Shown: in pieces, positions 42,154-51,019 of the stretch
How the letters are laid out: each line of letters opens with the position of its first letter
Position numbering within the stretch: position 1 is the stretch's first letter
Source: Alicyclobacillus mali NBRC 102425
GTDB taxonomy: Bacteria; Bacillota; Bacilli; Alicyclobacillales; Alicyclobacillaceae
Assembly (NCBI RefSeq): GCF_001570745.1
Contig: NZ_BCSG01000020.1
Coordinates: forward strand, 32,665 to 96,664
Reading direction: 5' to 3'
Length of the DNA stretch: 64,000 nt
The notes under the pieces: model-generated
Databases searched by the model: none
Told to the model about the DNA's origin: nothing
Seen by the model: the letters and a program-made list of their open reading frames with translations, nothing else
Program-made: the position numbers and the translations under genes

Positions 42154-44103
42154 ATGACGCCAAATGATCTCGACGCACTACTCCGTGAAACGCGCACCTT
42201 TGCCCCGTCGGAAGAATTTCGCCGCCAAGCGAATTACAATGATGAAAGCATTTACGAGGAAGCGGCGCACAATCCGGAAGGTTACTGGGCGAAACAAGCC
42301 GAAAACATCACTTGGTTCCATGAATTTGAAAGCGTTTGCAGGTGGGACCCACCCCATGCACAGTGGTTCATCGGCGGCAAGTTGAATGCCGCGTATAACT
42401 GCGTAGATCGCCACACGCTCACGCACCGCAAGAATAAGGCGGCCATCATCTGGGAAGGCGAGCCAGGCGACAGCCGCGTGCTCACGTACGACATGCTGCG
42501 GCGCGAAGTGGATAAAGCGGCGCACATGCTCACCGAGCTTGGCGTGAAAAAGGGAGACCGCGTCACCATTTATTTGCCGATGGTTCCCGAACTCCCGGTC
42601 GCGATGCTCGCGTGCGCCAAGATCGGCGCGATGCATTCCGTCGTGTTCGGAGGCTTTTCCGCGCAATCCTTGAAAGATCGCATCCTGGACGCCGGCAGCA
42701 AGCTGCTCATCACGGCCGACGGCGGCTGGCGGCGCGGCAAGGTCATCCCCCTCAAGCAGAACGCCGACGAAGCCGTCGAGGGCACGCCTATTGAGAAAGT
42801 GGTGGTCGTCAAGCGGATTGGCGAAGCGGCCCAAGCGGGTATGAATCCGACGCGGGACGTGTGGTGGCATGAACTTATGGAGAACGCGCCGACGAAGCCC
42901 TTCCCCGCTGAACCCGTGGATGCGGAGGACTACCTCTTCCTGCTCTACACGTCAGGCACGACGGGCAAGCCGAAAGGCATCGTGCACAGCACGGGTGGAT
43001 ATTTGGTTGGCGTCAACACCTCGATGCGGACCGTGTTTGACCTGAAGGACGATGATGTGTTCTTTTGCACGGCGGACATCGGCTGGATCACCGGCCACAC
43101 CTACATCGTGTACGGGCCTCTTTCGGCTGGCGCGACGGTCGTCATGTACGAAGGATCGCCTGACTATCCTGATCGCGATAGGTACTGGGCCATTGTGGAG
43201 AAATACGGTGCGACCATCCTGTACACCGCACCCACGTCCATCCGAATGTTCATGAAGTGGGGTCCCCAGTACGTCGAAAAGCACGATCTCAGCACGCTCC
43301 GGCTGCTCGGTTCCGTCGGCGAACCCATTAACCCAGAGGCGTGGATGTGGTACCACAAATACGTTGGGCAGGAGCGCTGCCCCATCGTGGACACCTGGTG
43401 GCAGACGGAGACCGGCTGCGCGATGATCGCCCCGCTGCCAGGCATCGTCACCACCAAGCCCGGATCCGCCACCAAGGCGGTGCCCGGCATCTCCGTCGAT
43501 ATTTTCGACGACGACGGCAATCCGGTGCCACCGGGACATGGCGGAAATCTTGTCATCACCAAGCCATGGCCGTCCATGCTGCGCACGGTATGGGGTGATG
43601 ACGAGCGCTTCCGCAAGACGTACTTCGGAAAATTTGAAGGTATCTATCTGCCTGGAGACGGCGCGTATCGAGATCAGGATGGCTACTACTGGATTGTCGG
43701 GCGGCTGGACGACGTCATCAATGTCTCGGGCCACCGCATCGGCACGGCGGAGGTCGAGAGCTCCCTTGTGGCTCATCCCGCCGTGGCAGAAGCGGCCGTG
43801 ATCGGACGCGCCCACGAAGTCAAGGGGCAGGCCATCACCGCGTTTGTCATCCTCAAAGAAGGCCACACCGGTTCGGACGATCTCGTCGCGGAACTGAAGC
43901 AGTTCGTCGTGGAGCAGATCGGCGCCATGGCGCGGCCCGAGGAGATCATCTTTACCGCAGATCTGCCGAAGACCCGAAGCGGCAAGATCATGCGCCGCCT
44001 GTTGCGCGACATCGCAGAAGGACGCGTTGTCGGCGACACCACCACTTTGGCCGATCCAGCCGTCGTCGAGCAGCTGAAGTCGCAATACAAGGACCAGGAA
44101 TGA
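42154..44103 (+). CDS. acsA: acetyl-CoA synthetase AcsA
   Basis: AMP-forming acetate:CoA ligase. Motifs: [15 protein letters not shown] (ATP loop), [64 protein letters not shown] and the acetylatable Lys in [14 protein letters not shown] 42154 has AAGGAG seven bases upstream, giving 649 residues; the open frame from 42049 runs through the promoter. A cre-like site lies inside the gene. The acetate transporter gene follows, so this is an acetate-use pair. Confidence 0.96.
   Translation: MTPNDLDALLRETRTFAPSEEFRRQANYNDESIYEEAAHNPEGYWAKQAENITWFHEFESVCRWDPPHAQWFIGGKLNAAYNCVDRHTLTHRKNKAAIIWEGEPGDSRVLTYDMLRREVDKAAHMLTELGVKKGDRVTIYLPMVPELPVAMLACAKIGAMHSVVFGGFSAQSLKDRILDAGSKLLITADGGWRRGKVIPLKQNADEAVEGTPIEKVVVVKRIGEAAQAGMNPTRDVWWHELMENAPTKPFPAEPVDAEDYLFLLYTSGTTGKPKGIVHSTGGYLVGVNTSMRTVFDLKDDDVFFCTADIGWITGHTYIVYGPLSAGATVVMYEGSPDYPDRDRYWAIVEKYGATILYTAPTSIRMFMKWGPQYVEKHDLSTLRLLGSVGEPINPEAWMWYHKYVGQERCPIVDTWWQTETGCAMIAPLPGIVTTKPGSATKAVPGISVDIFDDDGNPVPPGHGGNLVITKPWPSMLRTVWGDDERFRKTYFGKFEGIYLPGDGAYRDQDGYYWIVGRLDDVINVSGHRIGTAEVESSLVAHPAVAEAAVIGRAHEVKGQAITAFVILKEGHTGSDDLVAELKQFVVEQIGAMARPEEIIFTADLPKTRSGKIMRRLLRDIAEGRVVGDTTTLADPAVVEQLKSQYKDQE
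42327..42340. promoter_or_regulatory. cre-like CcpA site inside acsA
   Basis: TGAAAGCGTTTGCA matches the cre consensus TGWNANCGNTNWCA at all fixed positions but one (G for W). It lies about 174 bp inside acsA. Intragenic cre sites acting as roadblocks are known, and acsA of B. subtilis is under CcpA. Confidence 0.5.
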
Positions 44104-44229
44104 TTGAGATGTCAGCCGCACGGACGTCCTGCGCTTGGAAGGAGGTGATCCGGCAGGCGCAGGACGCCCACTCGATTTTGCCGAGCCGTTGTCGCCCCAT
44201 GAAAAGAGATGGAAAAGAGGGTGAATAGA

Positions 44230-44814
44230 ATGTCTGGTCAGGTGAAAATTGCAGATCCTGGCCCGCTCGGCCTCGCCGGATTTGGAATTACGACGTGCAT
44301 TTTGAGCCTCATCAACGCAGGCGTGGAAAGCGCGGGCGCGCTCGGCGTGGTCCTCGGACTCGCCATCGCATACGGTGGAACGGCGCAGTTCATCGCTGGA
44401 CTCTGGGAGTTCCGCAAGGGCAACACATTCGGCGCCACCGCGTTCTGCTCATACGGCGCGTTCTGGTGGGCGTTCTACCTCATCAACAAGTTCGCGCCCA
44501 CGGCAGGGCTGGGACTCTTCCTCCTGTTCTTCGGAATTCTCACGCTGTTTTTGTGGTTCGGCACTTTCTATCTGAACAAGGCGCTCTGGTTCGTGTTCCT
44601 GACCCTGTGGATCACGTTCTTCCTGCTCGCGGCGCACGCCTTTGGCATCATTGGCAGCAGCTCCGCCGGTGGCTGGGTAGGCTTTATCTGCGGACTGAGC
44701 GCGCTCTACACGTCGTTTGCCACCGTGTTGAACGAGACGATGGGACACGTCTTTATGCCTGTGGGCCAGCCGTTTGCACAAAAGCGCCCCTCGTCGGCTG
44801 GTGTAAGCGCTTAA
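44230..44814 (+). CDS. satP: acetate uptake transporter (SatP/YaaH family)
   Basis: A 194-residue, six-helix GPR1/FUN34/YaaH family protein. ADPGPLGLAGFGITT is a variant of the family signature NPAPLGL (Asp for Asn), and GLWEFRKGNTFGATAFCSYG and FFGILTLFLWFGTFYLN are characteristic. It imports acetate or succinate with protons. ATG 44230 follows AGAGGG; the frame opens at 44209. It is downstream of acsA on the same strand with 126 bp between. Confidence 0.9.
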   Translation: MSGQVKIADPGPLGLAGFGITTCILSLINAGVESAGALGVVLGLAIAYGGTAQFIAGLWEFRKGNTFGATAFCSYGAFWWAFYLINKFAPTAGLGLFLLFFGILTLFLWFGTFYLNKALWFVFLTLWITFFLLAAHAFGIIGSSSAGGWVGFICGLSALYTSFATVLNETMGHVFMPVGQPFAQKRPSSAGVSA

Positions 44815-44866
44815 TATCAAACCGAGAAAACGCTTGTTTTTGCACGAAGAAATAGCCACTTTCGCA

Positions 44867-44897
44867 GCAAAGGCGGCTCTTGCCAGGCCGCCTTTGC
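44867..44897. terminator. bidirectional hairpin between satP and the GntR gene
   Basis: Perfect 11-bp inverted repeat (GCAAAGGCGGC / GCCGCCTTTGC, 9-base loop) between convergent genes. T-runs are short (CCTTTGCGTTT). Confidence 0.65.
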
Positions 44898-44921
44898 GTT
44901 TGCCTCCCTCCTGCTTCCTGT

Positions 44922-45620
44922 TCAGCGCTCGTCATCCCCGATGTGTCCATGCAATCCGCTCTCGAGCAATTTACGAGTCTCTTCCACATGAGATTGAATC
45001 ACGCCCCGCACCCAATCTCCATCGCCCGCGACGATGGCCTCCGCAAGACTTCGATGCTGGGCCAGCGCGCCTTGCATATCGGCGGAACCTCGCTGCATGC
45101 GCTTGCGCATGACCAGCGCCAACGTGAGTTGCAGGAGTTTTCGCATCTCGTCCCAAAGCCGCGTCAGGCGACGATGGCGGGATGCGCGGACCATCACGTC
45201 GTGATAGGCGAGATCAAGCTCCGCAAATCTCTGCCAATCACGGCGCAGCGCCGCATCTTCCATTTCAATCACGAGACTCAACAAACTTCCGGCGAGCCGT
45301 TCCCGTTCAACGCGGCTCCGTTGACACACGCGAGCGGCGCTGAATTGTTCGATGAACGTTCGCACGTCGTACAGCTCCAAGGCGTCGGTCAAGTCGAGCC
45401 CCAACACGCGGGCGCCGCTTCGACCAAGTGAAATCAGTCCCTCATGCGCCAACTGCCGAAGGGCTTCGCGTACAGGTGAGCGGCTGGTACCGAAGCGGCG
45501 CGCCAGCGCATTTTCACTGAACACGTGCCCAGCAGGCCATTCGCCCCACACAATCTCCCGGCGAAGCACATCCGCGATGGCGTCTCCGAGCTTCTGTTCC
45601 TCGTCGCTGCCCCGGTCCAA
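44922..45620 (-). CDS. GntR family regulator, FadR/FCD type
   Basis: A 232-residue regulator with an N-terminal winged HTH (VFSENALARRFGTSRSPVRE, ALRQLAHEGLISLGRSGARV) and a helical FCD ligand domain with the metal-binding Asp/His residues (FAELDLAYHDVMVRASRHRRL, later QHRSLAEAI and HVEETRKLL). FCD members sense organic acids. The ligand is unknown; nearby acetate genes and wrbA are possible targets. Divergent from wrbA. Confidence 0.88.
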   Translation of the reverse strand: MDRGSDEEQKLGDAIADVLRREIVWGEWPAGHVFSENALARRFGTSRSPVREALRQLAHEGLISLGRSGARVLGLDLTDALELYDVRTFIEQFSAARVCQRSRVERERLAGSLLSLVIEMEDAALRRDWQRFAELDLAYHDVMVRASRHRRLTRLWDEMRKLLQLTLALVMRKRMQRGSADMQGALAQHRSLAEAIVAGDGDWVRGVIQSHVEETRKLLESGLHGHIGDDER

Positions 45621-45650
45621 AGTACCCCTCCTTTCGAACCCTTCAGTCAG

Positions 45651-45711
45651 TTGACACCAACGCGTTCAGGCTCTATCATGGACATCGCCTACACTTACGA
45701 ATTGTAAGTGT
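45651..45711 (+). promoter_or_regulatory. wrbA promoter and palindromic operator
   Basis: TTGACA (45651-45656), 17 bases, TATCAT (45674-45679): a strong sigma-A promoter. Twelve bases on is a perfect palindrome ACACTTAC-GAATT-GTAAGTGT (45691-45711), placed to block initiation. TTAC-N5-GTAA resembles boxes of quinone-sensing YodB/CatR-type repressors, which fits the WrbA product. The divergent GntR protein is the other candidate. Confidence 0.7.
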
Positions 45712-45746
45712 CAGGATAAAGAGACACATGGAGTGGAGGAAAGGCA

Positions 45747-46367
45747 ATGTCCAACGTCCGTTTGACTATCCTTTACTATAGTGCAACGGGGACCAACTAT
45801 CGAATGGCGCAGATCGCGGCGGAAGCTGCGCAAGAACTTGGCGCCGAAGTGCGGGTAAGAAAGGTTGCAGAGCTCGCCCCTAACGAAGTCATTGAGTCCT
45901 CTCCGGCATGGAAGGCGCACGTCGCAGCCACGGCGCACATCCCTGTGGCGACGCCGGATGACGTGGCGTGGGCAGATGCGGTCATCTTCAGCGTTCCGAG
46001 CCGATTCGGCAACATCCCGTCGCAGATGAAACAATTTCTAGATACGCTTGGACCCCTGTGGGCGAAGGGACAGACCGCAAACAAGGTCGTGAGCGCGATG
46101 TCGAGCGCGCAGAATCCGCACGGAGGTCAGGAAGCGACCATTCTCTCACTCTACACCTCCATGTTCCACTGGGGCGCCATCGTCGCTGCACCAGGTTTCA
46201 CGGACGCGTCCGCGTACGCGTCGGGCGGAAATCCGTATGGTACGAGCGTGACCGTGTCGGAAAACGGCGAGATCCCTGAAGGGACACAGGATGCGATTCG
46301 CCATCAGGCCCGTCGCACGGTGACCATCGCGTCCTGGGTCAAGCAGGGGCAGGCAGTGACCGTTTGA
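45747..46367 (+). CDS. WrbA-like NAD(P)H:quinone oxidoreductase
   Basis: A 206-residue flavodoxin-fold quinone reductase. LTILYYSATGTNYRMAQIAA is the FMN phosphate loop, SVPSRFGNIPSQMKQFLD and TGGGQE-equivalent NPHGGQEATILSLYTSMFHWG are WrbA signatures, and GASAY-equivalent SAYASGGNPYGTSVT follows. It performs two-electron reduction of quinones, protecting against redox cycling. Single gene, under the operator just upstream. Confidence 0.9.
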   Translation: MSNVRLTILYYSATGTNYRMAQIAAEAAQELGAEVRVRKVAELAPNEVIESSPAWKAHVAATAHIPVATPDDVAWADAVIFSVPSRFGNIPSQMKQFLDTLGPLWAKGQTANKVVSAMSSAQNPHGGQEATILSLYTSMFHWGAIVAAPGFTDASAYASGGNPYGTSVTVSENGEIPEGTQDAIRHQARRTVTIASWVKQGQAVTV

Positions 46368-46372
46368 GCACA

Positions 46373-46390
46373 GGCCCGCGCAAGCGGGCC
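46373..46390. terminator. hairpin between wrbA and hbd
   Basis: GGCCCGC-GCAA-GCGGGCC, a 7-bp stem with a GNRA-like tetraloop between the convergent genes; no T-run, so termination efficiency is uncertain. Confidence 0.5.
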
Positions 46391-46408
46391 CGCCTCGTTG
46401 CACAAGGA

Positions 46409-47299
46409 CTATTTGAGAAAATCGGGCTCCTTAAACCGAGGATGCGGATAGCGGTAAAATCCCTCCCCAGACTCGCGGCCGAGCTTGCCCTGGTCGATCA
46501 TCGACTTGAGTTTCTCGGCCAGTTTGACGTAGGCCTCGTTCCCCGACTTCGCCTTGCCGGACGCGATGTTGTACGCCGTCCGAATGCCCACCGTATCCAA
46601 GATGGAAAACGGCCCTTCCTTCGCGCCTGTCGCAATCATCCACGTCTTGTCAATGGTCTCTGGATCCGCCACTTCGTTTACCCACAACATCTGAGCAGCC
46701 TCCAAAAAGGGCACAAGCAGCGAATTGAGAATGTACCCTGGCTGCTCCTTGTGCAGCGGCAGCGGCACCATGCCGATGGCTCGCGCGAACTCGATCACGT
46801 CCCGAAACACCTGCTCGTCGGTCCCAGGGTGGCGCATGACCTCCGCCGTGTTGTGCCGCCAAATGGAATTCGCAAAGTGAAGCGCGAGAAACTTCTCCGG
46901 CCGCCCCGTGGCCTCCGCAAACTGGCTCGGAAGGAGCGTCGACGAATTGGTAGCGAATACCGTACGCGCCGGCGCGACCTTGCCCAGCCGCTCGTAAAAC
47001 TCCCGCTTCACATCGGGAATCTCAGGCACCGCCTCGATGACCAGATCGGCCTCTCGCACGGCGTCGGCGAGATCGGACGTCAGCCGTATCCTGTGGATGG
47101 CCGCGTCCACTTGCTCCTGTGACGCACCGAGGTCCCGCATGTAGTTGGGTTTCAGCTTCTCCAGGCGATCGCGCACCTTGGCGAGGGCCTCGTCCGAAAC
47201 GTCGTAGATGACGACCGGAAAACCGTGAAACGCCGTTTGGTACGCGATTTGGCTCCCCAGCACGCCGCCGCCCGCGACCGTGATGTTCCGAAATGTCAT
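46409..47299 (-). CDS. 3-hydroxyacyl-CoA dehydrogenase family protein
   Basis: A 296-residue NAD enzyme. ITVAGGGVLGSQIAYQTAFHG is the Rossmann loop, LVIEAVPEIPDVKREFYERL, FATNSSTLLPS, LHFANSIWRHNTAEVMRHP (active-site His) and the C-terminal helical domain YILNSLLVPFLEAAQMLW are family signatures. It oxidises 3-hydroxyacyl-CoA in fatty acid or butyrate-type pathways; the specific substrate is unknown. ATG 47299 follows GGTGGAGAAG. Distal gene of the rhodanese operon or separately expressed. Confidence 0.9.
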   Translation of the reverse strand: MTFRNITVAGGGVLGSQIAYQTAFHGFPVVIYDVSDEALAKVRDRLEKLKPNYMRDLGASQEQVDAAIHRIRLTSDLADAVREADLVIEAVPEIPDVKREFYERLGKVAPARTVFATNSSTLLPSQFAEATGRPEKFLALHFANSIWRHNTAEVMRHPGTDEQVFRDVIEFARAIGMVPLPLHKEQPGYILNSLLVPFLEAAQMLWVNEVADPETIDKTWMIATGAKEGPFSILDTVGIRTAYNIASGKAKSGNEAYVKLAEKLKSMIDQGKLGRESGEGFYRYPHPRFKEPDFLK

Positions 47300-47337
47300 C
47301 TTCTCCACCCTTCCCTTTGCGGCGCCTGCCGTTTTCC

Positions 47338-48093
47338 TTACGCGGGCGACATGGTCACGCGCTCTCGCTCGACAGGTGCTTCCTGATAGGCCGTGGCGAT
47401 CCCGACCGCCGCGATGCGGCGCTTGTCCACCCTTCGCACCGGGACGTCGCACGCGAACGCGGCACGAAAAGGAAACGGTTTCAATCCGACCCGGCCAGAC
47501 CCCACCCAATGAACCTCAACGGGTTCGCCCAGGGCGGGCTCCAGCTCTGGAAAGGGACGCTGAAGCCAAGGGGCACCAGGATTCTGACCGGAAGGCGGAT
47601 CGCTCAGGCACACGTACAAGGATAGTTTATCGAGAAATTGGACAATGCGCACATCGCGCTCCACATCTTGCTCCTCTACGCCGAGATCCGCCGCGATGCG
47701 CGCCTGGCGCGACCGCTCCCGCGCGAGGAAGGCCAGCGCGTCCGAATCCGTGGCATGCTCGAAGAAGGCCGTGTAATGCCGACTTGCGAGGAGACCAGCG
47801 TACGGATCTCGAGCCTCGAGTTCGTCGACCCCGCAGTGATAATGAGCCAGTTTCCAAGAATCGGGTAGGTCGAGAAACGAGTACGGCTTCCTGCCGGCGT
47901 CGTTCCACATGGGCACCTTGTCCATTCCCTGCCAGGCCAAGTCGTGCTCCGCGACACCCGTGAGGACCGAGGTCCGCCGATCGGGGCTTGAAAACGCTTC
48001 ATCCCGCAACCACGCGCCCATTTCGCCCGCGTGCAGGCTGTGATCATACTGAGCAATCATCCGAAACGCGTCTCCCACGTCCACGACGATCAC
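47338..48093 (-). CDS. DUF3891 protein
   Basis: A 251-residue protein with FRMIAQYDHSLHAGEMG, GVAEHDLAWQGMD, YSFLDLPD, HYHCGVDELEARDPYAGLLAS and FLDKLSLYVCL, His/Asp-rich positions resembling an HD-type metal site. This is DUF3891, of unknown activity. Same strand as DUF302 and hbd, with short gaps. Confidence 0.75.
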   Translation of the reverse strand: MIVVDVGDAFRMIAQYDHSLHAGEMGAWLRDEAFSSPDRRTSVLTGVAEHDLAWQGMDKVPMWNDAGRKPYSFLDLPDSWKLAHYHCGVDELEARDPYAGLLASRHYTAFFEHATDSDALAFLARERSRQARIAADLGVEEQDVERDVRIVQFLDKLSLYVCLSDPPSGQNPGAPWLQRPFPELEPALGEPVEVHWVGSGRVGLKPFPFRAAFACDVPVRRVDKRRIAAVGIATAYQEAPVERERVTMSPA

Positions 48094-48192
48094 GTCCGAC
48101 CGCCTCCATTGCTAAACAAAATGCCGCTTCTGGGAAGCGATGCTGAATCGCTTCGCCAGAGCGGCTCACATTCCTGCCACATGTGCAAGACT

Positions 48193-48591
48193 TCAGTCGC
48201 GCGTGGCCTCAGCGACGGCGCTTTCGAGCGCATCCTCGACGCGCGCTGCAACGGGATCCAGGGCGGGATCGCCAATCCAGCCAATGAGCGACGTCGGCCT
48301 GGGAAACGCCACCTTCGTCCGTTCACCGTCCTGGTACACCACGACCTTGCAGGGGAGAAAATACCCGACCTGAAGGTTTTGCGACAAGACCTCGTTTGCG
48401 GCCTTGGGGTTACACACCTCGAGAATTCGGTACGGCGTCGAAAACGGCATGCCTTTGGCGCGAAGCGTCTCGGGCACGTCCATTTGCCACAGAACGCCGA
48501 ACTGCTGCTCCTTCAGCGCCGCGGTGACTCGCTCGACCGTCTCGTCCACCGAATGCGGCGAATCATAAACGCGAGCCCAGGTTTCGGTCAT
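48193..48591 (-). CDS. DUF302 protein
   Basis: A 132-residue DUF302 protein: SVDETVERVTAALKEQQFGVLW, RILEVCNPKAANEVL, GYFLPCKVVVYQDGERTKVAF, ending AVAEATRD. The family is often found with rhodaneses and thioredoxins, and is thought to act in sulfur or redox stress; its chemistry is not known. ATG 48591 overlaps the trx stop (ATGA), with GGGAGGG upstream, so it is coupled to thioredoxin. Confidence 0.85.
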   Translation of the reverse strand: MTETWARVYDSPHSVDETVERVTAALKEQQFGVLWQMDVPETLRAKGMPFSTPYRILEVCNPKAANEVLSQNLQVGYFLPCKVVVYQDGERTKVAFPRPTSLIGWIGDPALDPVAARVEDALESAVAEATRD

Positions 48592-48929
48592 TCTCCATCC
48601 CTCCCGTCGTTCCATACGGACTCCAGAGCTTGAAGCACAGCGTGTTTCGGCGCCAGCCCCTGAAGCCGCATCACCGGCATTCCCTCGCGAAATCCTATCA
48701 GCGTCGGAATGCTCATCACTCCATACGCCTGCGCGACGCGCGGATGATCGTCCACATTCAGCTTGCCCACAATCAACGCTCCTTCGAACTGGCGAGCCAC
48801 CGCCTCAATCACGGGCGCCATGAGCCGACATGGTGCGCACCACGGCGCCCAGAAGTCCACGAGGACGGGTTTCGCGGCGTCGCGAAGGAGCGCGGTGAAG
48901 GACGCCTCAGACAGTGTCAACGTGGCCAT
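48588..48929 (-). CDS. thioredoxin
   Basis: A 113-residue thioredoxin with VLVDFWAPWCAPCRLMAPVIE. The redox motif is WCAPC (C31, C34), Ala replacing the usual Gly. The cis-Pro is in MSIPTLIGFREG. Between rhodanese and DUF302, so probably a thiol/persulfide reductase of this operon. Confidence 0.92.
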   Translation of the reverse strand: MATLTLSEASFTALLRDAAKPVLVDFWAPWCAPCRLMAPVIEAVARQFEGALIVGKLNVDDHPRVAQAYGVMSIPTLIGFREGMPVMRLQGLAPKHAVLQALESVWNDGRDGE

Positions 48930-48965
48930 GGCAACATCTCCGCCTTTCCCGAAGCGGCAGCTTCG

Positions 48966-49352
48966 TCAGGACGAACGCCGCTTCGCCGCATTCCAAGCCA
49001 TGATCCCGCCCGTGAGATTGCGCACCTCCCGAAAACCGTGGCGTGCGAGCCACTTGGCCGCGCGAGCGCTCCGCGCACCGGAGCGGCACATGACGATCAC
49101 GGGCTTATCCTTGTCCAATTCTCCGCTGCGATTCGGCAACTCGCCGAGTGGAATGTTCTTGAATCCCTGAATGTGACCGCCCCGGAATTCCGAAGGCTCC
49201 CGCACATCGACGAGCTGCGCGCCGGACTTTTTGCCCCGAAGCAGATCCTTCAACTCCTCTGCCGAGATCGACCGGACGCCCTTGGCCGGCAACGACCGCC
49301 AAACCCACAAACCCACAATGGCCACGACCGCAATGATCCAAATCCACGACAT
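48966..49352 (-). CDS. membrane-anchored rhodanese
   Basis: A 128-residue protein with an N-terminal membrane helix (MSWIWIIAVVAIVGLWVW) and a rhodanese domain: LVDVREPSEFRGGHIQGFKN, catalytic C89 in VMCRSGARSARAAKWL, and NLTGGIMAWN. It is a YibN/PspE-like sulfurtransferase facing the cytoplasm or envelope. First gene of the sulfur/thiol operon, behind a CsoR-like operator. Confidence 0.92.
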   Translation of the reverse strand: MSWIWIIAVVAIVGLWVWRSLPAKGVRSISAEELKDLLRGKKSGAQLVDVREPSEFRGGHIQGFKNIPLGELPNRSGELDKDKPVIVMCRSGARSARAAKWLARHGFREVRNLTGGIMAWNAAKRRSS

Positions 49353-49383
49353 CGACTATCTCACTCCTTGTAGGCTCACCTTC

Positions 49384-49428
49384 ATACCTTACTGGGTATA
49401 GTATAAGGCAACGCATGCAAAACAACAA
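49384..49428 (-). promoter_or_regulatory. rhodanese operon promoter with CsoR/CstR-like operator
   Basis: On the minus strand TTGTTG (49428-49423), 17 bases, TATACT (49405-49400). Directly after the -10 is a 6-4-6 palindrome (plus strand ATACCT-TACT-GGGTAT, 49384-49399, one mismatch), close to the ATACCC-N4-GGGTAT form of CsoR-family sites. In staphylococci the persulfide sensor CstR controls rhodanese and related genes from such sites. Confidence 0.6.
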
Positions 49429-49489
49429 GCGGCCGCATGGAACACATCGGCCGCCTTGCCATGATGGCATGAGTATGCGCGCCTCGCCT

Positions 49490-51019
49490 CTAAGGGGAAA
49501 TCAGGCGCCGCGCGGCGGCGTGGAGACGAGGCGCAAGTGCCATGGCCGCGACGGCGAGAAACGCCACGGCAACCCCGGCGACCTTCGGCCAGGCGACGGT
49601 GTCGAACCAGGCCACCACGCGTCCGCCTTCGACGAACCACACGCCCGCCAAGAAGATCTCGAACGAAAACCAGGCGAACCTATCGCCTCGCTCGGAGCAA
49701 ACCGTCCAGGCCGCCGACCAAACGGTGTTCCACGTGCCCACGAGGACGCTGACGAGTCCCGCCAGAAGCACCTCGCGAACATCCTCGCCCCTTGTCAGGT
49801 GAGCCAATTCCAGATGCGCCCAAAGGACCACGCCACCCAGCACACCCGCGGCAAGCCACAGCCAAGTGCTGAGACTTTCAGCCAGTGCAAATCCGGCGAT
49901 CACGCCCTCCTTGCGCACGGGCCAGCCCCGCATCCAGTCGCCGAGGTGTTCGAGAAGACTCGCCACCGCGAAGCCGCAAAACATCGTCCACAGCCACGCG
50001 CCGCCGATCATGCCACCCTCGAGACGGGCGAACAGGAGATGAGCATCGCGAGACGTCCACCCCAATGCCACCAGCGCCACAAACACGATGACTGGGCCGA
50101 AGAGGAGGACCACCGCGGCCCTCCAAGCCGGTCTGGCACCGCCCGGCCACAGCACGCGCCCAAGTCCCATCCGAAAGATGAACATGGCGGTGCGGACGAG
50201 GTTCACGCTGACTGATTTGACCTGCGGGCGCAAACCGCGGGCGCTCGAATTGGGGTCGAACCGGTGCATGAAGCGCCGCGACGATTCCGCTTTTTCAGGA
50301 CGGACGCGCTCCACCTCGTCCCCTGCTGTAAGGAGCCACGTGCCGCGGACGAGGCAACGCGTGCCGACGGCAGCCGCGACCACGCCATACGCCGCGTAGA
50401 CCGCCGCAAACACCAGCCAACTCTCGTGCATTTCGGACAGAGGACCGCGCCTGGCAACGTCGTCGCATAGGAAGATGATCAAGCCCGACCCAATCATATC
50501 GCCTAACGTTCCCATCCAGCGATAGGCCGAGCTTCGCAGCGCGGAGAGAACCGCCGAGACACAGGCGAGACCCATGCATATCAGGGCTGCCGCTGCGAGG
50601 AGTGAAAGCAAAGTACCGAGAACCTGAGGATTGCGCATCAGCCCATACGCGGCATTGATGGCGGCGGAGAGGGCTGCCCCAAGAAGGCACCAGCCGCAAA
50701 GCCGCGCGTACACCACCGCGGCGCGAACGCACACCACCGTGAAGCGCGAATACGGAAGCATCGCCGTCGCGCCGAGTCCGTCTCCCGTCCCGGCGCGCAC
50801 GAGAGAAAAAGAACCGAAGAGGAGCCAGATGGTGAACGACGCGAGTCCGACGCGATTCGGCGAAGCGGAGGTGCTCGCCGAGATGGTCAGGCCCGCGGCC
50901 AGCGATACCCCCGCCGCGACGAGGAGCCACACGAGTCGCCGCTTCCATGGACGCTGGCCTCCCCTTCCCCTGGACCACTCGAACCGCCACAGGGCGAGCC
51001 ATCGATCCGCGTGCGTCAC
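49490..51019 (-). CDS. ABC transporter-linked membrane protein (putative permease)
   Basis: A 509-residue protein with about twelve hydrophobic segments, basic cytoplasmic N-terminus (RFEWSRGRGGQRPWKRRL) and no recognised signature. Its GTG overlaps the stop of the ABC ATPase gene (GTGA), so it is almost certainly the membrane partner. Unlike typical ABC-2 permeases of about 250 residues it is double length. Substrate unknown. Confidence 0.7.
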   Translation of the reverse strand: MTHADRWLALWRFEWSRGRGGQRPWKRRLVWLLVAAGVSLAAGLTISASTSASPNRVGLASFTIWLLFGSFSLVRAGTGDGLGATAMLPYSRFTVVCVRAAVVYARLCGWCLLGAALSAAINAAYGLMRNPQVLGTLLSLLAAAALICMGLACVSAVLSALRSSAYRWMGTLGDMIGSGLIIFLCDDVARRGPLSEMHESWLVFAAVYAAYGVVAAAVGTRCLVRGTWLLTAGDEVERVRPEKAESSRRFMHRFDPNSSARGLRPQVKSVSVNLVRTAMFIFRMGLGRVLWPGGARPAWRAAVVLLFGPVIVFVALVALGWTSRDAHLLFARLEGGMIGGAWLWTMFCGFAVASLLEHLGDWMRGWPVRKEGVIAGFALAESLSTWLWLAAGVLGGVVLWAHLELAHLTRGEDVREVLLAGLVSVLVGTWNTVWSAAWTVCSERGDRFAWFSFEIFLAGVWFVEGGRVVAWFDTVAWPKVAGVAVAFLAVAAMALAPRLHAAARRLISP

